Part shown: positions 1-8,182 of the stretch, piece by piece
How the letters are laid out: every line of letters begins with the position of its first letter
Position numbering within the stretch: the stretch's first letter is position 1
Assembly (NCBI GenBank): GCA_945890755.1
Contig: CAMDDA010000008.1
Span: 1 to 39,000, forward strand
Direction: 5' to 3'
Source of the DNA: Candidatus Kuenenia stuttgartensis
Lineage (GTDB): Bacteria > Planctomycetota > Planctomycetia > Pirellulales > UBA1268
Length of the DNA stretch: 39,000 nt
Notes under the pieces: model-generated
The model's input: only the letters and a program-made list of their open reading frames with translations
Databases searched by the model: none
What the model was told of the DNA's origin: nothing
Position numbers and translations under genes: made by a program

Positions 1-127
1 CCGCAAAGACCAGGTCCATCTGCAAGACCTGATCGCCCTCGGCCTCATCGACGCCTCGTGGCTCCCGCGGTGTGTCCCCGAACACGCGGCCCGTCTCCAG
101 CAGCTGCTCGACGACCCGGACGGCTGA
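1..127 (+). CDS. C-terminal end of a probable nucleotidyltransferase-family protein (5' truncated by window)
   Basis: The reading frame starting at base 2 is open to a TGA at 125-127 and encodes 41 residues. The tail (motifs LQDLIALGLID and ARLQQLLDDP) resembles the C-terminus of planctomycete AbiEii/DUF6036-like nucleotidyltransferases, where a 'vHl.dLi.lGLiD' segment closes the protein. The catalytic part lies outside the window, so the family call rests on this short tail and on the second nucleotidyltransferase gene a few hundred bases downstream. It is not in the ORF track because it has no start codon here. Confidence 0.5.
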   Translation, partial: RKDQVHLQDLIALGLIDASWLPRCVPEHAARLQQLLDDPDG

Positions 128-202
128 CGATGTTTCGCCGCGGCAGGCCGCCTGTCGCTGCGACAAGCGGTTTCGGCCTGGGTCTCGGGGTATGATGACG
201 GC

Positions 203-427
203 ATGCTCAGTCCCGAAACCCTCGAACGCTACCGCCGAATGACGCCCGGGGAGCGGCTCGCGCTCACGTTCGAGATGATCCGCGAAAATACGCCGTATCT
301 GCTCGTGGGAAAGTCCGATGTCGTCGATCGGCGGTTCGAGCTGCTGCGTCGTGAAAATGAGGAGCGCAACTCCCGGATACTCGCCGCACTTGCTGCCCTG
401 AAGCCCCGCGGTGCTGCCGCCCCATGA
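203..427 (+). CDS. Small hypothetical protein, partner of the downstream nucleotidyltransferase
   Basis: This 74-residue protein is predicted to be soluble and charged, with no signal peptide or membrane segment. It is probably mostly helical (MLSPETLERYRRMTPGERL, then an Arg/Glu-rich segment and an Ala/Leu tail). Its stop overlaps the start of the next gene (ATGA at 424-427), so the two are translationally coupled. A small protein encoded directly ahead of a minimal nucleotidyltransferase is the arrangement of several toxin-antitoxin modules, but I see no recognised antitoxin fold such as RHH, HTH or HEPN. The start at 203 is the only in-frame ATG that gives the whole ORF. The function is unknown. 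Confidence 0.7.
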   Translation: MLSPETLERYRRMTPGERLALTFEMIRENTPYLLVGKSDVVDRRFELLRRENEERNSRILAALAALKPRGAAAP

Positions 428-981
428 CCGATCTCACGGCTGTCATCCACGACCTGATAGATGTCTTCGATCGACTTGGGCTGCCCTACGCCATCATGGG
501 CGGGATTGCGGTGAGGGCCCATGGGATTCCCCGTCCGACCTACGACGTCGATTTCACGCTCGCGGTGCCTCGCGAACGGATGGATGAGCTCTTTGCGATG
601 ATTGCATCGCGAGGGTACACGGTGCCGGAGCAGTATGCAAAAGGTTGGGTGGATACGGTGGGCGGCATGCCGCTCGTGAAGGTTCGCCTTTATCTCGACG
701 GCCGCTCCATAGACGCCGACATCTTCATCGTGGAGACGCCGTTTCAGCAGGAGGTGATCGGACGGCTGGTATCCGCCGAAGTTGAAGGCCGCAGCGTGAA
801 GCTCGTCTCGGCAGAGGACCTGATCCTCTTCAAGCTCGTGGCCAGCCGGCCCCGGGATCTCCTGGATATCCAGGACATCTTCTTCACGCAGGGTGAACTC
901 GACGAAGCCTACCTGCGTCGCTGGGCCGGCCCGCTCGGTGTCGAGTCGAGGCTCGACGAAGTCCTGGCAGCCCGGCAATGA
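424..981 (+). CDS. Nucleotidyltransferase-fold protein (AbiEii/DUF6036-like)
   Basis: This 185-residue protein has the nucleotidyltransferase superfamily signature near the N-terminus: MGGIAVRAHG followed about ten residues later by the metal-binding pair in YDVDFTL. A later acidic position (SIDADIFIVETPF) fits the third carboxylate of the fold. The second half (LVSAEDLILFKLVASRPRDLLDIQDI) matches the conserved 'ED.i..Kl.a.R.kD..Di' helix of AbiEii-type proteins. Such proteins act as NTP-transferring toxins in type IV systems or as small cytoplasmic transferases; the substrate cannot be read from sequence. It overlaps the upstream small ORF by four bases, which suggests a two-gene operon. Confidence 0.85.
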   Translation: MTDLTAVIHDLIDVFDRLGLPYAIMGGIAVRAHGIPRPTYDVDFTLAVPRERMDELFAMIASRGYTVPEQYAKGWVDTVGGMPLVKVRLYLDGRSIDADIFIVETPFQQEVIGRLVSAEVEGRSVKLVSAEDLILFKLVASRPRDLLDIQDIFFTQGELDEAYLRRWAGPLGVESRLDEVLAARQ

Positions 982-991
982 GCGTCGCGAT

Positions 992-1306
992 TTATCGCCG
1001 CCAGAACGAAGGGCTCGCCCAGAAATGCCTTACAGTTCCCTGACGCGGATGCTGCGGCTCGGTCTCCGTCCATTCGGAGATCTTCACGCCGTTGATCCAG
1101 GTCGTGATCGTGGGCGTCTGGCCGCCGAGGCCCTCGCCGTAGATGCCCATCAGGTTCATGCCGCAAGCCGACTTGGCAGAAAGCGATCCACGCATCGGAT
1201 AACTCCTCGAAAAGGGTATCGGACGGGGGAACACCCGGGATTGTCGCACAATCGCCGCCGGCGGCCGAGCTGTGGACATTTTTCCGCCCGGCCTTCGTCT
1301 CGGCAT
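992..1306 (-). pseudogene. Decayed fragment of a DUF1080 (3-keto-disaccharide hydrolase-like) gene
   Basis: A 104-codon minus-strand ORF contains the stretch PTITTWINGVKISEWTETEP followed by HPRQG. This matches the conserved 'rI.twiNGvk..d.tet...hp.G' strand pair near the end of DUF1080 domains. The N-terminal part of the ORF is Arg/Pro-rich with no resemblance to the family, and the C-terminus runs into unrelated sequence (RHFWASPSFWRR) where the final 'iaLQ.H.gg' strand should be. A full domain is roughly 180-200 residues, so at most about 40 residues survive. I read this as a remnant, not a functional gene. It lies in the 426-base gap 982-1407, where I see nothing else. An intact DUF1080 gene occurs at 19121-19780. 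Confidence 0.5.
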
Positions 1307-1407
1307 TCAGTAGGCGATCATGGGCCGATGGGCCGTACGCGTCTACGCGCTGCCTCGACCCGCGCATGACGTCGATCGCACGAAGAGCGACACGCTGCTG
1401 CGCGTGC

Positions 1408-2505
1408 TCAACGGCTGGGGCGCTGCCGACCTGAGACGAGGACGCTGCGGCCCAGTGCGGTCGGTTTGCGGGCGATGATGCCGAAGCCGAGGTCGGCGAG
1501 CCAGTTGGTGATCTCGGCCGCCGAATAGAGCCGTCCCTGTGTGATGGTCGAGAGGAGCACCGAATATTCCGCGGCCCACAACGGCCCCGACTTGTCGTCA
1601 TCGAGCAGCATGTCATGGACGACGATGCGGCCATCAGCGGGCAGAGCCGCCGCGCTCTTCGCCAGTAGCGTGTGGCATTCGGGCTCGTCCCAGTCGTGAA
1701 GGACGTTCGAGAAGAGATGGAGATCGTGGTCCGTGGGCCAGGCCTGCGTGAACATGTCGATACCGGCCACTTCGACCCGGGCGTCGAGTCCGGCGGCGGC
1801 GATCCTCCGCCGGGCGATGGCATCGACGGGTGGGGCTTCCAACACCATCGCCATGAGACTGGCAAATCGCTCGGCCAAGGCGATGGTGTAGACGCCCGAT
1901 CCGCCGCCGATGTCGAGCAGCCGCCGCGACGAGTGGCAATCGACAGCCGCGGCCAGCGCAGGCGCGAGCACCCGACCACGGCAGTCCATGGCCGCCGTGA
2001 ATGCTTCTGCAAAGGCCGGGTCGAGCATCGACACGTGCCAGTCGGCCGTGGAGCCCTCGCCGGGCCAGTGTGCCGGTCGGCCTGTCCGTAGCACTTTCAG
2101 AAAGTCGGCCACACCTGGCTTGTCGGCCATCGCCGCGTAGTACGCCCGCGCATCGAAGGGCGAGCCAGCCACCAGAAACTCCCGGGCTGTTGCGGTCGGG
2201 GTCAACCGCCCGGCGACGTCGCGGGTGAGCAGTCCTTGGGCGAGAAGCAGCGAGCAGAGCACGTCCGTCGGCCGGGGGTGCACGCTGAACCGCTCGCACA
2301 TGCCCGCCACGTCTGCGGGATCGCGGGCCAGCGCCGTGAACAGATCGAGGTGCACGATCGCAACGCCGAGGGCATCCGTGGCCGCGATCGCATCCCGTGT
2401 GCGGTAGATGAACGATGGATCGGTGGTGGGGGATTGCATCATGAGAAGGGATGAGTCGTGGACGGTAGCACCGACGGCAGCGTGCCCTGGCATGTGAGAC
2501 GTCAT
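1408..2505 (-). CDS. SAM-dependent O-methyltransferase, family 2 (acetylserotonin/caffeate OMT-like)
   Basis: This 365-residue protein has the layout of plant-type/polyketide O-methyltransferases. A helical dimerisation and winged-helix region (about 30-130) includes LLAQGLLTRDVAGRLTPT. A Rossmann domain follows, with SAM motif I LLDIGGGSGVYTI (about 196-208). Near the end is NVLHDWDEPE (about 267-276), whose His is at the usual catalytic base position of this family. The cytoplasmic enzyme would transfer a methyl group from SAM to a hydroxyl of a small aromatic or polyketide-like acceptor, not identifiable here. The start is uncertain: ATG 2505 gives the longest form, but Met22/Met23 also precede the conserved region and no strong ribosome site favours either. 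It is a single gene with no biosynthetic partners nearby. Confidence 0.85.
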   Translation of the reverse strand: MTSHMPGHAAVGATVHDSSLLMMQSPTTDPSFIYRTRDAIAATDALGVAIVHLDLFTALARDPADVAGMCERFSVHPRPTDVLCSLLLAQGLLTRDVAGRLTPTATAREFLVAGSPFDARAYYAAMADKPGVADFLKVLRTGRPAHWPGEGSTADWHVSMLDPAFAEAFTAAMDCRGRVLAPALAAAVDCHSSRRLLDIGGGSGVYTIALAERFASLMAMVLEAPPVDAIARRRIAAAGLDARVEVAGIDMFTQAWPTDHDLHLFSNVLHDWDEPECHTLLAKSAAALPADGRIVVHDMLLDDDKSGPLWAAEYSVLLSTITQGRLYSAAEITNWLADLGFGIIARKPTALGRSVLVSGRQRPSR

Positions 2506-2600
2506 GCTGTTCGGGCTGCCATGTGGACAAGTTTATGACCGGGGAATGCTGATCGCTCGTAGGCCTCCCGACGATACGCTGTTCAGATGGAGGCCACAGC

Positions 2601-3938
2601 ATGCTCCGCAGCGGAACCGGTCGGTATTCCAGTGAGACGGCGATCACGAACCCCGCCCCGGGCCGCCTTTCGCGGCGGTCGATCCTGAGGGCCGCCGGTG
2701 CCGGCTTGGCCCTGCCGCTGCTTGACGCGATGGTGCCGGTGTTCGGCAGGCAGGCCCGGGCGACAGCCGAGGCTCCCCCGCGCCGGCTGGTGGCGATTCA
2801 TGTGCCGCTGGGGATGATGCCGCAGTTTTTCTTTCCGGCCCCCGTCGCGGCCGAGCCGTCGAGCCCGTATCTCGACCTCCTCGCAGAACACCGCGGGGCG
2901 TTCACCGTGTTCTCCGGCCTCTCGCACCCCGACGTCGGGGGCAATCACCACGCCGGCCAGTGCTTCCTCACCGGCGCGCCCCATCCCGGCCAGCCGACGT
3001 TTCGGAATTCACTGTCGCTCGATCAGTTCGCCGCGGAGCGGATCGGCCTCGAGACCCGGTTTCCCTTTCTGTCGCTTGCGGTCGCCAAGGGTGATCCGTA
3101 CGGCCTCGGAATCTCGGTCTCCCGAGCCGGCGTGGCGATTCCGCCGGAGCCGAGCCCGCAGCGGCTCTATCGGGCCCTGTTCGTGGCGGGCACCGCCGAG
3201 GAACAGGCGTACACGCTGCGGCGGATTCAGGCCGGCGGCAGCGTGCTCGACTTCGTGCTCGACAAAAAGGCCCGGCTGGAGCAGGGGGTGGCCCCCGAGG
3301 ATCGATCCCGGCTCGATCAATATTTCTCAAGCGTGCGGGAACTGGAAAACCGGCTCGCACGATCGGTCGAGTGGGAGCACCGTGCCAAGCCTGCGGTCGA
3401 CTATCCCGAGCCGAGCGACATCGCCGACGTGAGCCGCGTGATCGAGAAATCAAAGCTGATGTTCGATCTGGTGCGGCTGGCCCTGGAAACCGATTCGACG
3501 CGGGTGATCACGCTCTCCCTGAGCACGTTCTCCGTGGTGCCCCACGTGCCGGGCGTGAAGACGGAGGCCCACAGCCTCACGCACCACGGCAACGAGCCGG
3601 AGAAGATCGACGAACTCAAGCGGATCGAGGAGGCCCAGGTGGCCGCATTCGCCGGCTTCCTCACGCAATTGCGGGCCGCCGGCGAGGCGGGCGGAACGCT
3701 GCTCGACCGCACGCAGGTGCTCTACGGCAGCTGCCTCGGCAACGCCAACTCCCACTCCAATGAGAACCTGCCGATCATGCTCGCCGGCGGTGGCTATCGT
3801 CATGCCGGCCGGCTTGCCTTCAACGAGCAGCGCAACGAGCCGCTCGCGAATCTGTTCGTGACGATGCTGCAGCAGCTCGGGATCGAGGCCGACTCGTTCG
3901 CCTCGAGCACGGGCTCCCTCCGCGGACTCGACGCATGA
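2601..3938 (+). CDS. DUF1552 protein, Tat-exported
   Basis: This 445-residue protein starts with a twin-arginine type leader (SRRSILRAAGAGLALPLLDAM, Arg-Arg at 25-26), so export is predicted. The body matches DUF1552: VAIHVPLGMMPQFFFP early, then SGLSHPDVGGNHHAGQCFLTG, and near the C-terminus SHSNENLPIMLAGGG. The family is typical of planctomycetes and some other bacteria, and seems related to the DUF1501/alkaline-phosphatase-like group. Its reaction is not established. The start has a ribosome site (GGAGG about 8 bases upstream). The stop overlaps the ATG of the next gene (ATGA 3935-3938), so the two are translationally coupled; DUF1552 next to DUF1592 is a recurrent pairing. Confidence 0.93.
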   Translation: MLRSGTGRYSSETAITNPAPGRLSRRSILRAAGAGLALPLLDAMVPVFGRQARATAEAPPRRLVAIHVPLGMMPQFFFPAPVAAEPSSPYLDLLAEHRGAFTVFSGLSHPDVGGNHHAGQCFLTGAPHPGQPTFRNSLSLDQFAAERIGLETRFPFLSLAVAKGDPYGLGISVSRAGVAIPPEPSPQRLYRALFVAGTAEEQAYTLRRIQAGGSVLDFVLDKKARLEQGVAPEDRSRLDQYFSSVRELENRLARSVEWEHRAKPAVDYPEPSDIADVSRVIEKSKLMFDLVRLALETDSTRVITLSLSTFSVVPHVPGVKTEAHSLTHHGNEPEKIDELKRIEEAQVAAFAGFLTQLRAAGEAGGTLLDRTQVLYGSCLGNANSHSNENLPIMLAGGGYRHAGRLAFNEQRNEPLANLFVTMLQQLGIEADSFASSTGSLRGLDA

Positions 3939-6604
3939 AGCTGCCAGCGATCATTCTCGCCGCCGCGGCCGCGTGGGCTGCGGCCGGGCCTGCTGCCGCT
4001 GCCACCGCGGTGCTCGAGGCCTTCTTCGAGCGGCACTGCTACGCCTGCCACTCGGGCCCGAAGCCGGAGGCCGGGCTCGATCTGGCCGTGCTCTCGCGGG
4101 AGCTGGCCGATCCGGCGACGCTTCGGCGGTTTGTGCGGATCCACGACCGGATCGCCGCCGGGGAGATGCCGCCCGCGGAGTCGGAGCGACCCACTTCCGC
4201 GGAGATCGCGGAGCTGACCCGCTGGCTCGACGCGGAACTCCACGCAGCTGATGCGGCCCGGATCGCCCGGGCCGGACGGGCCCGGATGCGGCGTATGACC
4301 CGCAGCGAGTTCGAGTACACGGTCAAGGATCTGCTCGTCCTCGAGCACCTTGACATCCAGTCGCTGTTGCCCGAAGACGGCCGCGTGGCCGGCTACGACA
4401 AGATCGCCGAGGGGCTCGACCTCTCCCCCGTCCATCTGGCCGCCTACGCCGCGGCGGTGGAGAGGGCGCTCGACGCGGCGATCGCCACGCGGAGCACGCC
4501 GCCACCGGTCTTCAAGCGGCGCATCCACCCGGCGGGCCTGTTCAAGTTTGGCGGCAATCTCGTCGAGGGAAACTTCGTCCTCTTATCCGGCCTCGAGCCC
4601 GATCCCGCCCTGCCGCTCCGCGGCGGCTTTGAAGATGTCGAGTGGTACATCGGTGACCCCAAGGCGGATGTCGATCTGGAAGAGCGAAACCGTCTCTTCC
4701 GTGACCACTCGATCGCGGAGAGCACGAGCAGCGTCGGCCTGCTTGTGCCGAACATCGCCGGCTACGAAGCGGCTATGAATGTGGCGCCGATCTATCCCGG
4801 CCGCTATCGGCTGCGGCTTTCGCTATGGGGATTCCACTGGAACAAAGGCCTGGTGGAGCCGGGGTCGGGCTCGCAGGCGGCCGTGCTCCGGGCTCACGAG
4901 GAAGGCCAGCAGCAGGAGGGCGGCCGGCTGCTCGCCACGTTCACCGCCGCATCGCTCAAGCCCCGCGAGCAGGAGATCACCACCTGGCTTGATGCCCACG
5001 AGTCAATCGTCTTCGACCCGGTGTCGATCCCGTGGCGTGGCCTGCAGATTCGCCAGATCGGCGGCCGCACCGCGAAGCACGTCGGTCCCGGCGTGGCCCT
5101 CGACTGGTTCGAGGTGGAGGGGCCGATCAACGACGTCTGGCCTCCGGAGAGTCATCGGCGGCTGTTCGGCGATCTTGAGATCATGGAATGGCCAGCCGAC
5201 ACGACCGCGATTCCGCCGGCCCGGAAGCCGATCCGGCAGACTCCGCTTTACCTGCCGGCCTACCAGCAGCTTTCGCCCCACGACCGCAACCCGCCGCTCG
5301 AGACGGTGCAGACGATCTCGCCGGCAGCCGATGCGCGGCGGCTGTTCGCCGAGTTCTTGCCGCGGGCCTGCCGGCGGCCGATCGAGGCCGGCGACATCGA
5401 GCCCTACGTCACCCTCGTCGAGAACCGGCTGGCGGCGGGCGACTGCTTCGAAGACGCGATGCGGCGGGCGTATGTGGCGATTCTGACGTCACCCGAGTTT
5501 CTGTTTCATCCGGCCGACACGCCGGCTGGAGCACCTGGCGATCGCTTCACGCTCGCGTCGCGGCTTTCCTACTGGCTCTGGAACTCACCGCCCGACCCGT
5601 CGCTCCTGGCTGCCGCCCGCGACGGGTCGCTGGCGGAGGCGGCCGTGCTGCATGCTCAGGTCGATCGCCTGCTCGACGATCCGCGGAGTGCTCGCTTCAT
5701 CCGCGACTTTGCAGACCAGTGGCTGGAACTGCGACGGATCGCCGAGACGACGCCCGACCGGCAGCTCTACCCCGAGTATTCGTTTCTGCTGCACGAAGGC
5801 ATGGTCGCCGAGACGCGGGCCTTTCTTGCCGAGCTCATCGCCCGCGATCTCCCCGCTCGCGCGCTCGTCGATCCTGGCTTCACGATGCTCACGCAGCGGC
5901 TGGCCGAACATTACGGGATTCCCGGCGTGGACGGCGTGGAGGTGCGGCGAGTGTCCGTTCCGGTGGGCATTCATCGCGGCGGCCTGCTCACGCAGGCGGC
6001 GATCCACAAGCTCACGGCTAACGGCACGACCACCTCACCCGTGAAGCGGGGCGTCTGGATCTCGGACCGGCTCTTCGATGATCCCGCCCCGCCGCCGCCG
6101 CCCGGGATCGCTGGCGTCGAGCCCGACACGCGGGGCGCAACGACGATCCGCGAGCAGCTTGCAAAGCACCGCAGCGACTCAAGCTGCGCTGCCTGTCATG
6201 CCAAGATCGATCCGCCCGGTTTCGCGCTCGAATGCTTCGATCCGGTGGGCGGCTACCGCGACCGCTATCGCTCGACGGGCACGGGCGACCCGGCCCCCGA
6301 GCCGCCGGCGGGTCTGTGGTTTGCCCGCTACAAGCTCGGGCCCGCGGTCGACGCCTCGGGCACGCTCGCCGATGGCCGGCCCTTCGCCGGCGCGGACGAT
6401 TTCAAGCGGGTGATTGCCGCCGAGCCGCGGTTGCTCGCCCGGGCCTTCACCGCCCACATGATCCGCTACGCGACGGGGGCCGACATCAGCTACGCCGACC
6501 GTCGCGAGATCGAGGCGATCCTCGTCACCGCCGCCCCGACACAGTTTGGGCTGCGATCGCTGATTCACGCGATCGCCGCCAGCCCGCTCATGACCCGGCC
6601 GTGA
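3935..6604 (+). CDS. DUF1592-family planctomycete cytochrome-type protein (DUF1587/1592/1588/1585)
   Basis: This 889-residue secreted protein has an Ala-rich signal peptide (about 1-23), then a heme c motif CYACH (35-39) in a PSCyt-like N-terminal domain. Next is the DUF1587 segment RMTRSEFEYTVKDLL, a beta-rich middle part (about 190-430), and the DUF1595/DUF1592 region (RRLFAEFLPRACRRPI; RLSYWLWNSPPD). The end carries DUF1588/DUF1585 (NGTTTSPVKRGVW; CAACHAKIDPPG, CAACH at 751-755). Two CxxCH motifs suggest two covalent c-type hemes and a periplasmic redox role, but the substrate is unknown. It overlaps the DUF1552 gene by four bases, and the pair is followed by a strong terminator. ATG 3935 is supported by the overlap and the signal peptide. 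Confidence 0.93.
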   Translation: MKLPAIILAAAAAWAAAGPAAAATAVLEAFFERHCYACHSGPKPEAGLDLAVLSRELADPATLRRFVRIHDRIAAGEMPPAESERPTSAEIAELTRWLDAELHAADAARIARAGRARMRRMTRSEFEYTVKDLLVLEHLDIQSLLPEDGRVAGYDKIAEGLDLSPVHLAAYAAAVERALDAAIATRSTPPPVFKRRIHPAGLFKFGGNLVEGNFVLLSGLEPDPALPLRGGFEDVEWYIGDPKADVDLEERNRLFRDHSIAESTSSVGLLVPNIAGYEAAMNVAPIYPGRYRLRLSLWGFHWNKGLVEPGSGSQAAVLRAHEEGQQQEGGRLLATFTAASLKPREQEITTWLDAHESIVFDPVSIPWRGLQIRQIGGRTAKHVGPGVALDWFEVEGPINDVWPPESHRRLFGDLEIMEWPADTTAIPPARKPIRQTPLYLPAYQQLSPHDRNPPLETVQTISPAADARRLFAEFLPRACRRPIEAGDIEPYVTLVENRLAAGDCFEDAMRRAYVAILTSPEFLFHPADTPAGAPGDRFTLASRLSYWLWNSPPDPSLLAAARDGSLAEAAVLHAQVDRLLDDPRSARFIRDFADQWLELRRIAETTPDRQLYPEYSFLLHEGMVAETRAFLAELIARDLPARALVDPGFTMLTQRLAEHYGIPGVDGVEVRRVSVPVGIHRGGLLTQAAIHKLTANGTTTSPVKRGVWISDRLFDDPAPPPPPGIAGVEPDTRGATTIREQLAKHRSDSSCAACHAKIDPPGFALECFDPVGGYRDRYRSTGTGDPAPEPPAGLWFARYKLGPAVDASGTLADGRPFAGADDFKRVIAAEPRLLARAFTAHMIRYATGADISYADRREIEAILVTAAPTQFGLRSLIHAIAASPLMTRP

Positions 6605-6626
6605 TCCCGCTTCGGGCCCGCCGGCC

Positions 6627-6647
6627 GCTCCGCGGAGGAGCTTTTTT
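6627..6647 (+). terminator. Rho-independent terminator after the DUF1552/DUF1592 operon
   Basis: GCTCC and GGAGC arms (5 bp) enclose a GCGGA loop and are followed directly by six T residues. The site lies 23 bases past the DUF1592 stop. The short gap 6605-6717 separates convergent transcription units. It also holds a GGGG...CCCC and an ATCAC...GTGAT inverted repeat (about 6649-6690) that could stop transcription from the other side. Confidence 0.7.
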
Positions 6648-6717
6648 CCGGGGCATATCTCCCCGAAGTAATCACGACCGTGATCACACGTTGAAGCACT
6701 GCTTCGTCTCCATCACC

Positions 6718-8169
6718 TCAGGCCAGCAGGGCCTTCACGGGCTTGGCCGGCTCGACGCCCGTGAGCTTCGAGTCGAGCCCCTGGAACTCGACCGTGAACC
6801 GCGCGTGGTCGATGCCCAGCAGATGCAGCATCGTGGCGTGAAGGTCGCGGACGTGGACGACGTCGCGAATCGCGTTGTAGCCGAAGTCGTCGGTCTCGCC
6901 GTACGCGATGCCCCCTTTGATGCCGCCGCCGGCCAGCAGCATGCTGAAGCCCTTGATGTGGTGGTCGCGGCCGATCGTCTCACCTGTGCCCTGGCCCATC
7001 GGCGTGCGGCCAAACTCGCCGCCGATCACCACGAGCGTCTCGTCGAGGAGGCCGCGGCGGTCGAGGTCGGTGAGGAGAGCCGCCGCTGCCCGGTCGGTGG
7101 GCGGGCAGATCTCCTTCATGAAGCCGTCGATGCCGGAGTGGTGGTCCCAGTCACTGTGGTAGAGATGCACGAACCGCACGCCCCGCTCCACGAGGCGGCG
7201 GGCCATCAGGCAGTTGGTGCCGACTGTCGCCTTGCCCGGCTCGGCGCCGTAGAGGGCAAGCGTCTCGGCGGTCTCGCCCGAGAGATCGGCGAGCGTCGGC
7301 ACACTCGACTGCATCCGGAACGCCAGTTCGTATTGCGCGATCCGCGTAGCCACCTCCGGGTCGGCGAGCCGCCCGAGCCGGTGATGCTCGAGCGCCGCGA
7401 CGGTGTCGATCAGGTCGCGCTGGTGGAAGGCCGACACGCCGGGCGGATTCGCCACGTAGTGCACCGGCGCGCCGCTCGTGGCAAATTCCACGCCCTGGAA
7501 CTGCCCCGGCAGAAACCCGGAGTGCCACTGCCGCGCCGCGATCGGCTGCGGGTTGCGGCCCATTTTGCTCGTCATCACCACGAAGCCCGGCAGATCGTCG
7601 GCCTCACTGCCCAGGCCGTAGGTCACCCACGCCCCCATGCTCGGCCGGCCCGAGAGCGCCGTGCCGCAGTTCATGAACGTGTGGGCGGGATCGTGGTTGA
7701 TCTGCTCGGTCACCATCGAACGGACGACGGCGTATTTGTGGGAGAGCTCGCCGAGTCGCGGGAAGAAGTCGCTCACCGGCGTGCCCGCGGCGCCGCGGTT
7801 GGAGAATGACGTGCGCGGTCCGAGGCAGATGAGCTTTTGGCCCTGCAGCTGCGCGATCGGCTGGCCAGCCGTCACGCTCTCCGGCATCTCCTTGCCGTCG
7901 AGTTCGGCGAGCACGGGCTTGTAGTCGAACGTCTCCAGGTGGCTCGGGCCTCCGGCGAGGCAGAGGAAGATCACCGACTTCGCCTTGGGCGGCAGATGGA
8001 GCGGATGGATCGCGCCGCGATACCGCGTCGCGTTCGCCTGCGCCGTGGGGCCGGAGGCTGCGGCTGCCAGGGCATCACGTGCCAGAAGGCTGCCGAGCGC
8101 GGCGCCGCCGAGCGACAGCCCCGACCGGGCCAGGAACGTGCGGCGGTGAATCGACAGCGGATCGTGCAT
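6718..8169 (-). CDS. DUF1501 protein, Tat-exported
   Basis: This 483-residue protein has a Tat-type leader (IHRRTFLARSGLSLGGAALG, Arg-Arg at 9-10). The DUF1501 features are KSVIFLCLAGGPSHLETFDYKP near the N-terminus, INHDPAHTFMNCGTALSGRP in the middle, VHLYHSDWDHHSGIDG, and GGEFGRTPMGQG...GRDHHIKGF towards the end. The family belongs to the alkaline phosphatase/sulfatase-like superfamily; the conserved Asp/His residues could bind metals, but the substrate is unknown. The gene lies 13 bases downstream of the PSCyt1 gene on the same strand with a good ribosome site (GAGGTG), so it is the second gene of a two-gene operon. A second DUF1501 gene in the same context is at 29718. Confidence 0.93.
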   Translation of the reverse strand: MHDPLSIHRRTFLARSGLSLGGAALGSLLARDALAAAASGPTAQANATRYRGAIHPLHLPPKAKSVIFLCLAGGPSHLETFDYKPVLAELDGKEMPESVTAGQPIAQLQGQKLICLGPRTSFSNRGAAGTPVSDFFPRLGELSHKYAVVRSMVTEQINHDPAHTFMNCGTALSGRPSMGAWVTYGLGSEADDLPGFVVMTSKMGRNPQPIAARQWHSGFLPGQFQGVEFATSGAPVHYVANPPGVSAFHQRDLIDTVAALEHHRLGRLADPEVATRIAQYELAFRMQSSVPTLADLSGETAETLALYGAEPGKATVGTNCLMARRLVERGVRFVHLYHSDWDHHSGIDGFMKEICPPTDRAAAALLTDLDRRGLLDETLVVIGGEFGRTPMGQGTGETIGRDHHIKGFSMLLAGGGIKGGIAYGETDDFGYNAIRDVVHVRDLHATMLHLLGIDHARFTVEFQGLDSKLTGVEPAKPVKALLA

Positions 8170-8182
8170 GCAGACACCTCGA

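Noticed and set aside
6232-7809. 525-codon plus-strand ORF
   Set aside because: Starts in another frame of the DUF1592 gene, crosses the terminator and runs antisense to DUF1501.
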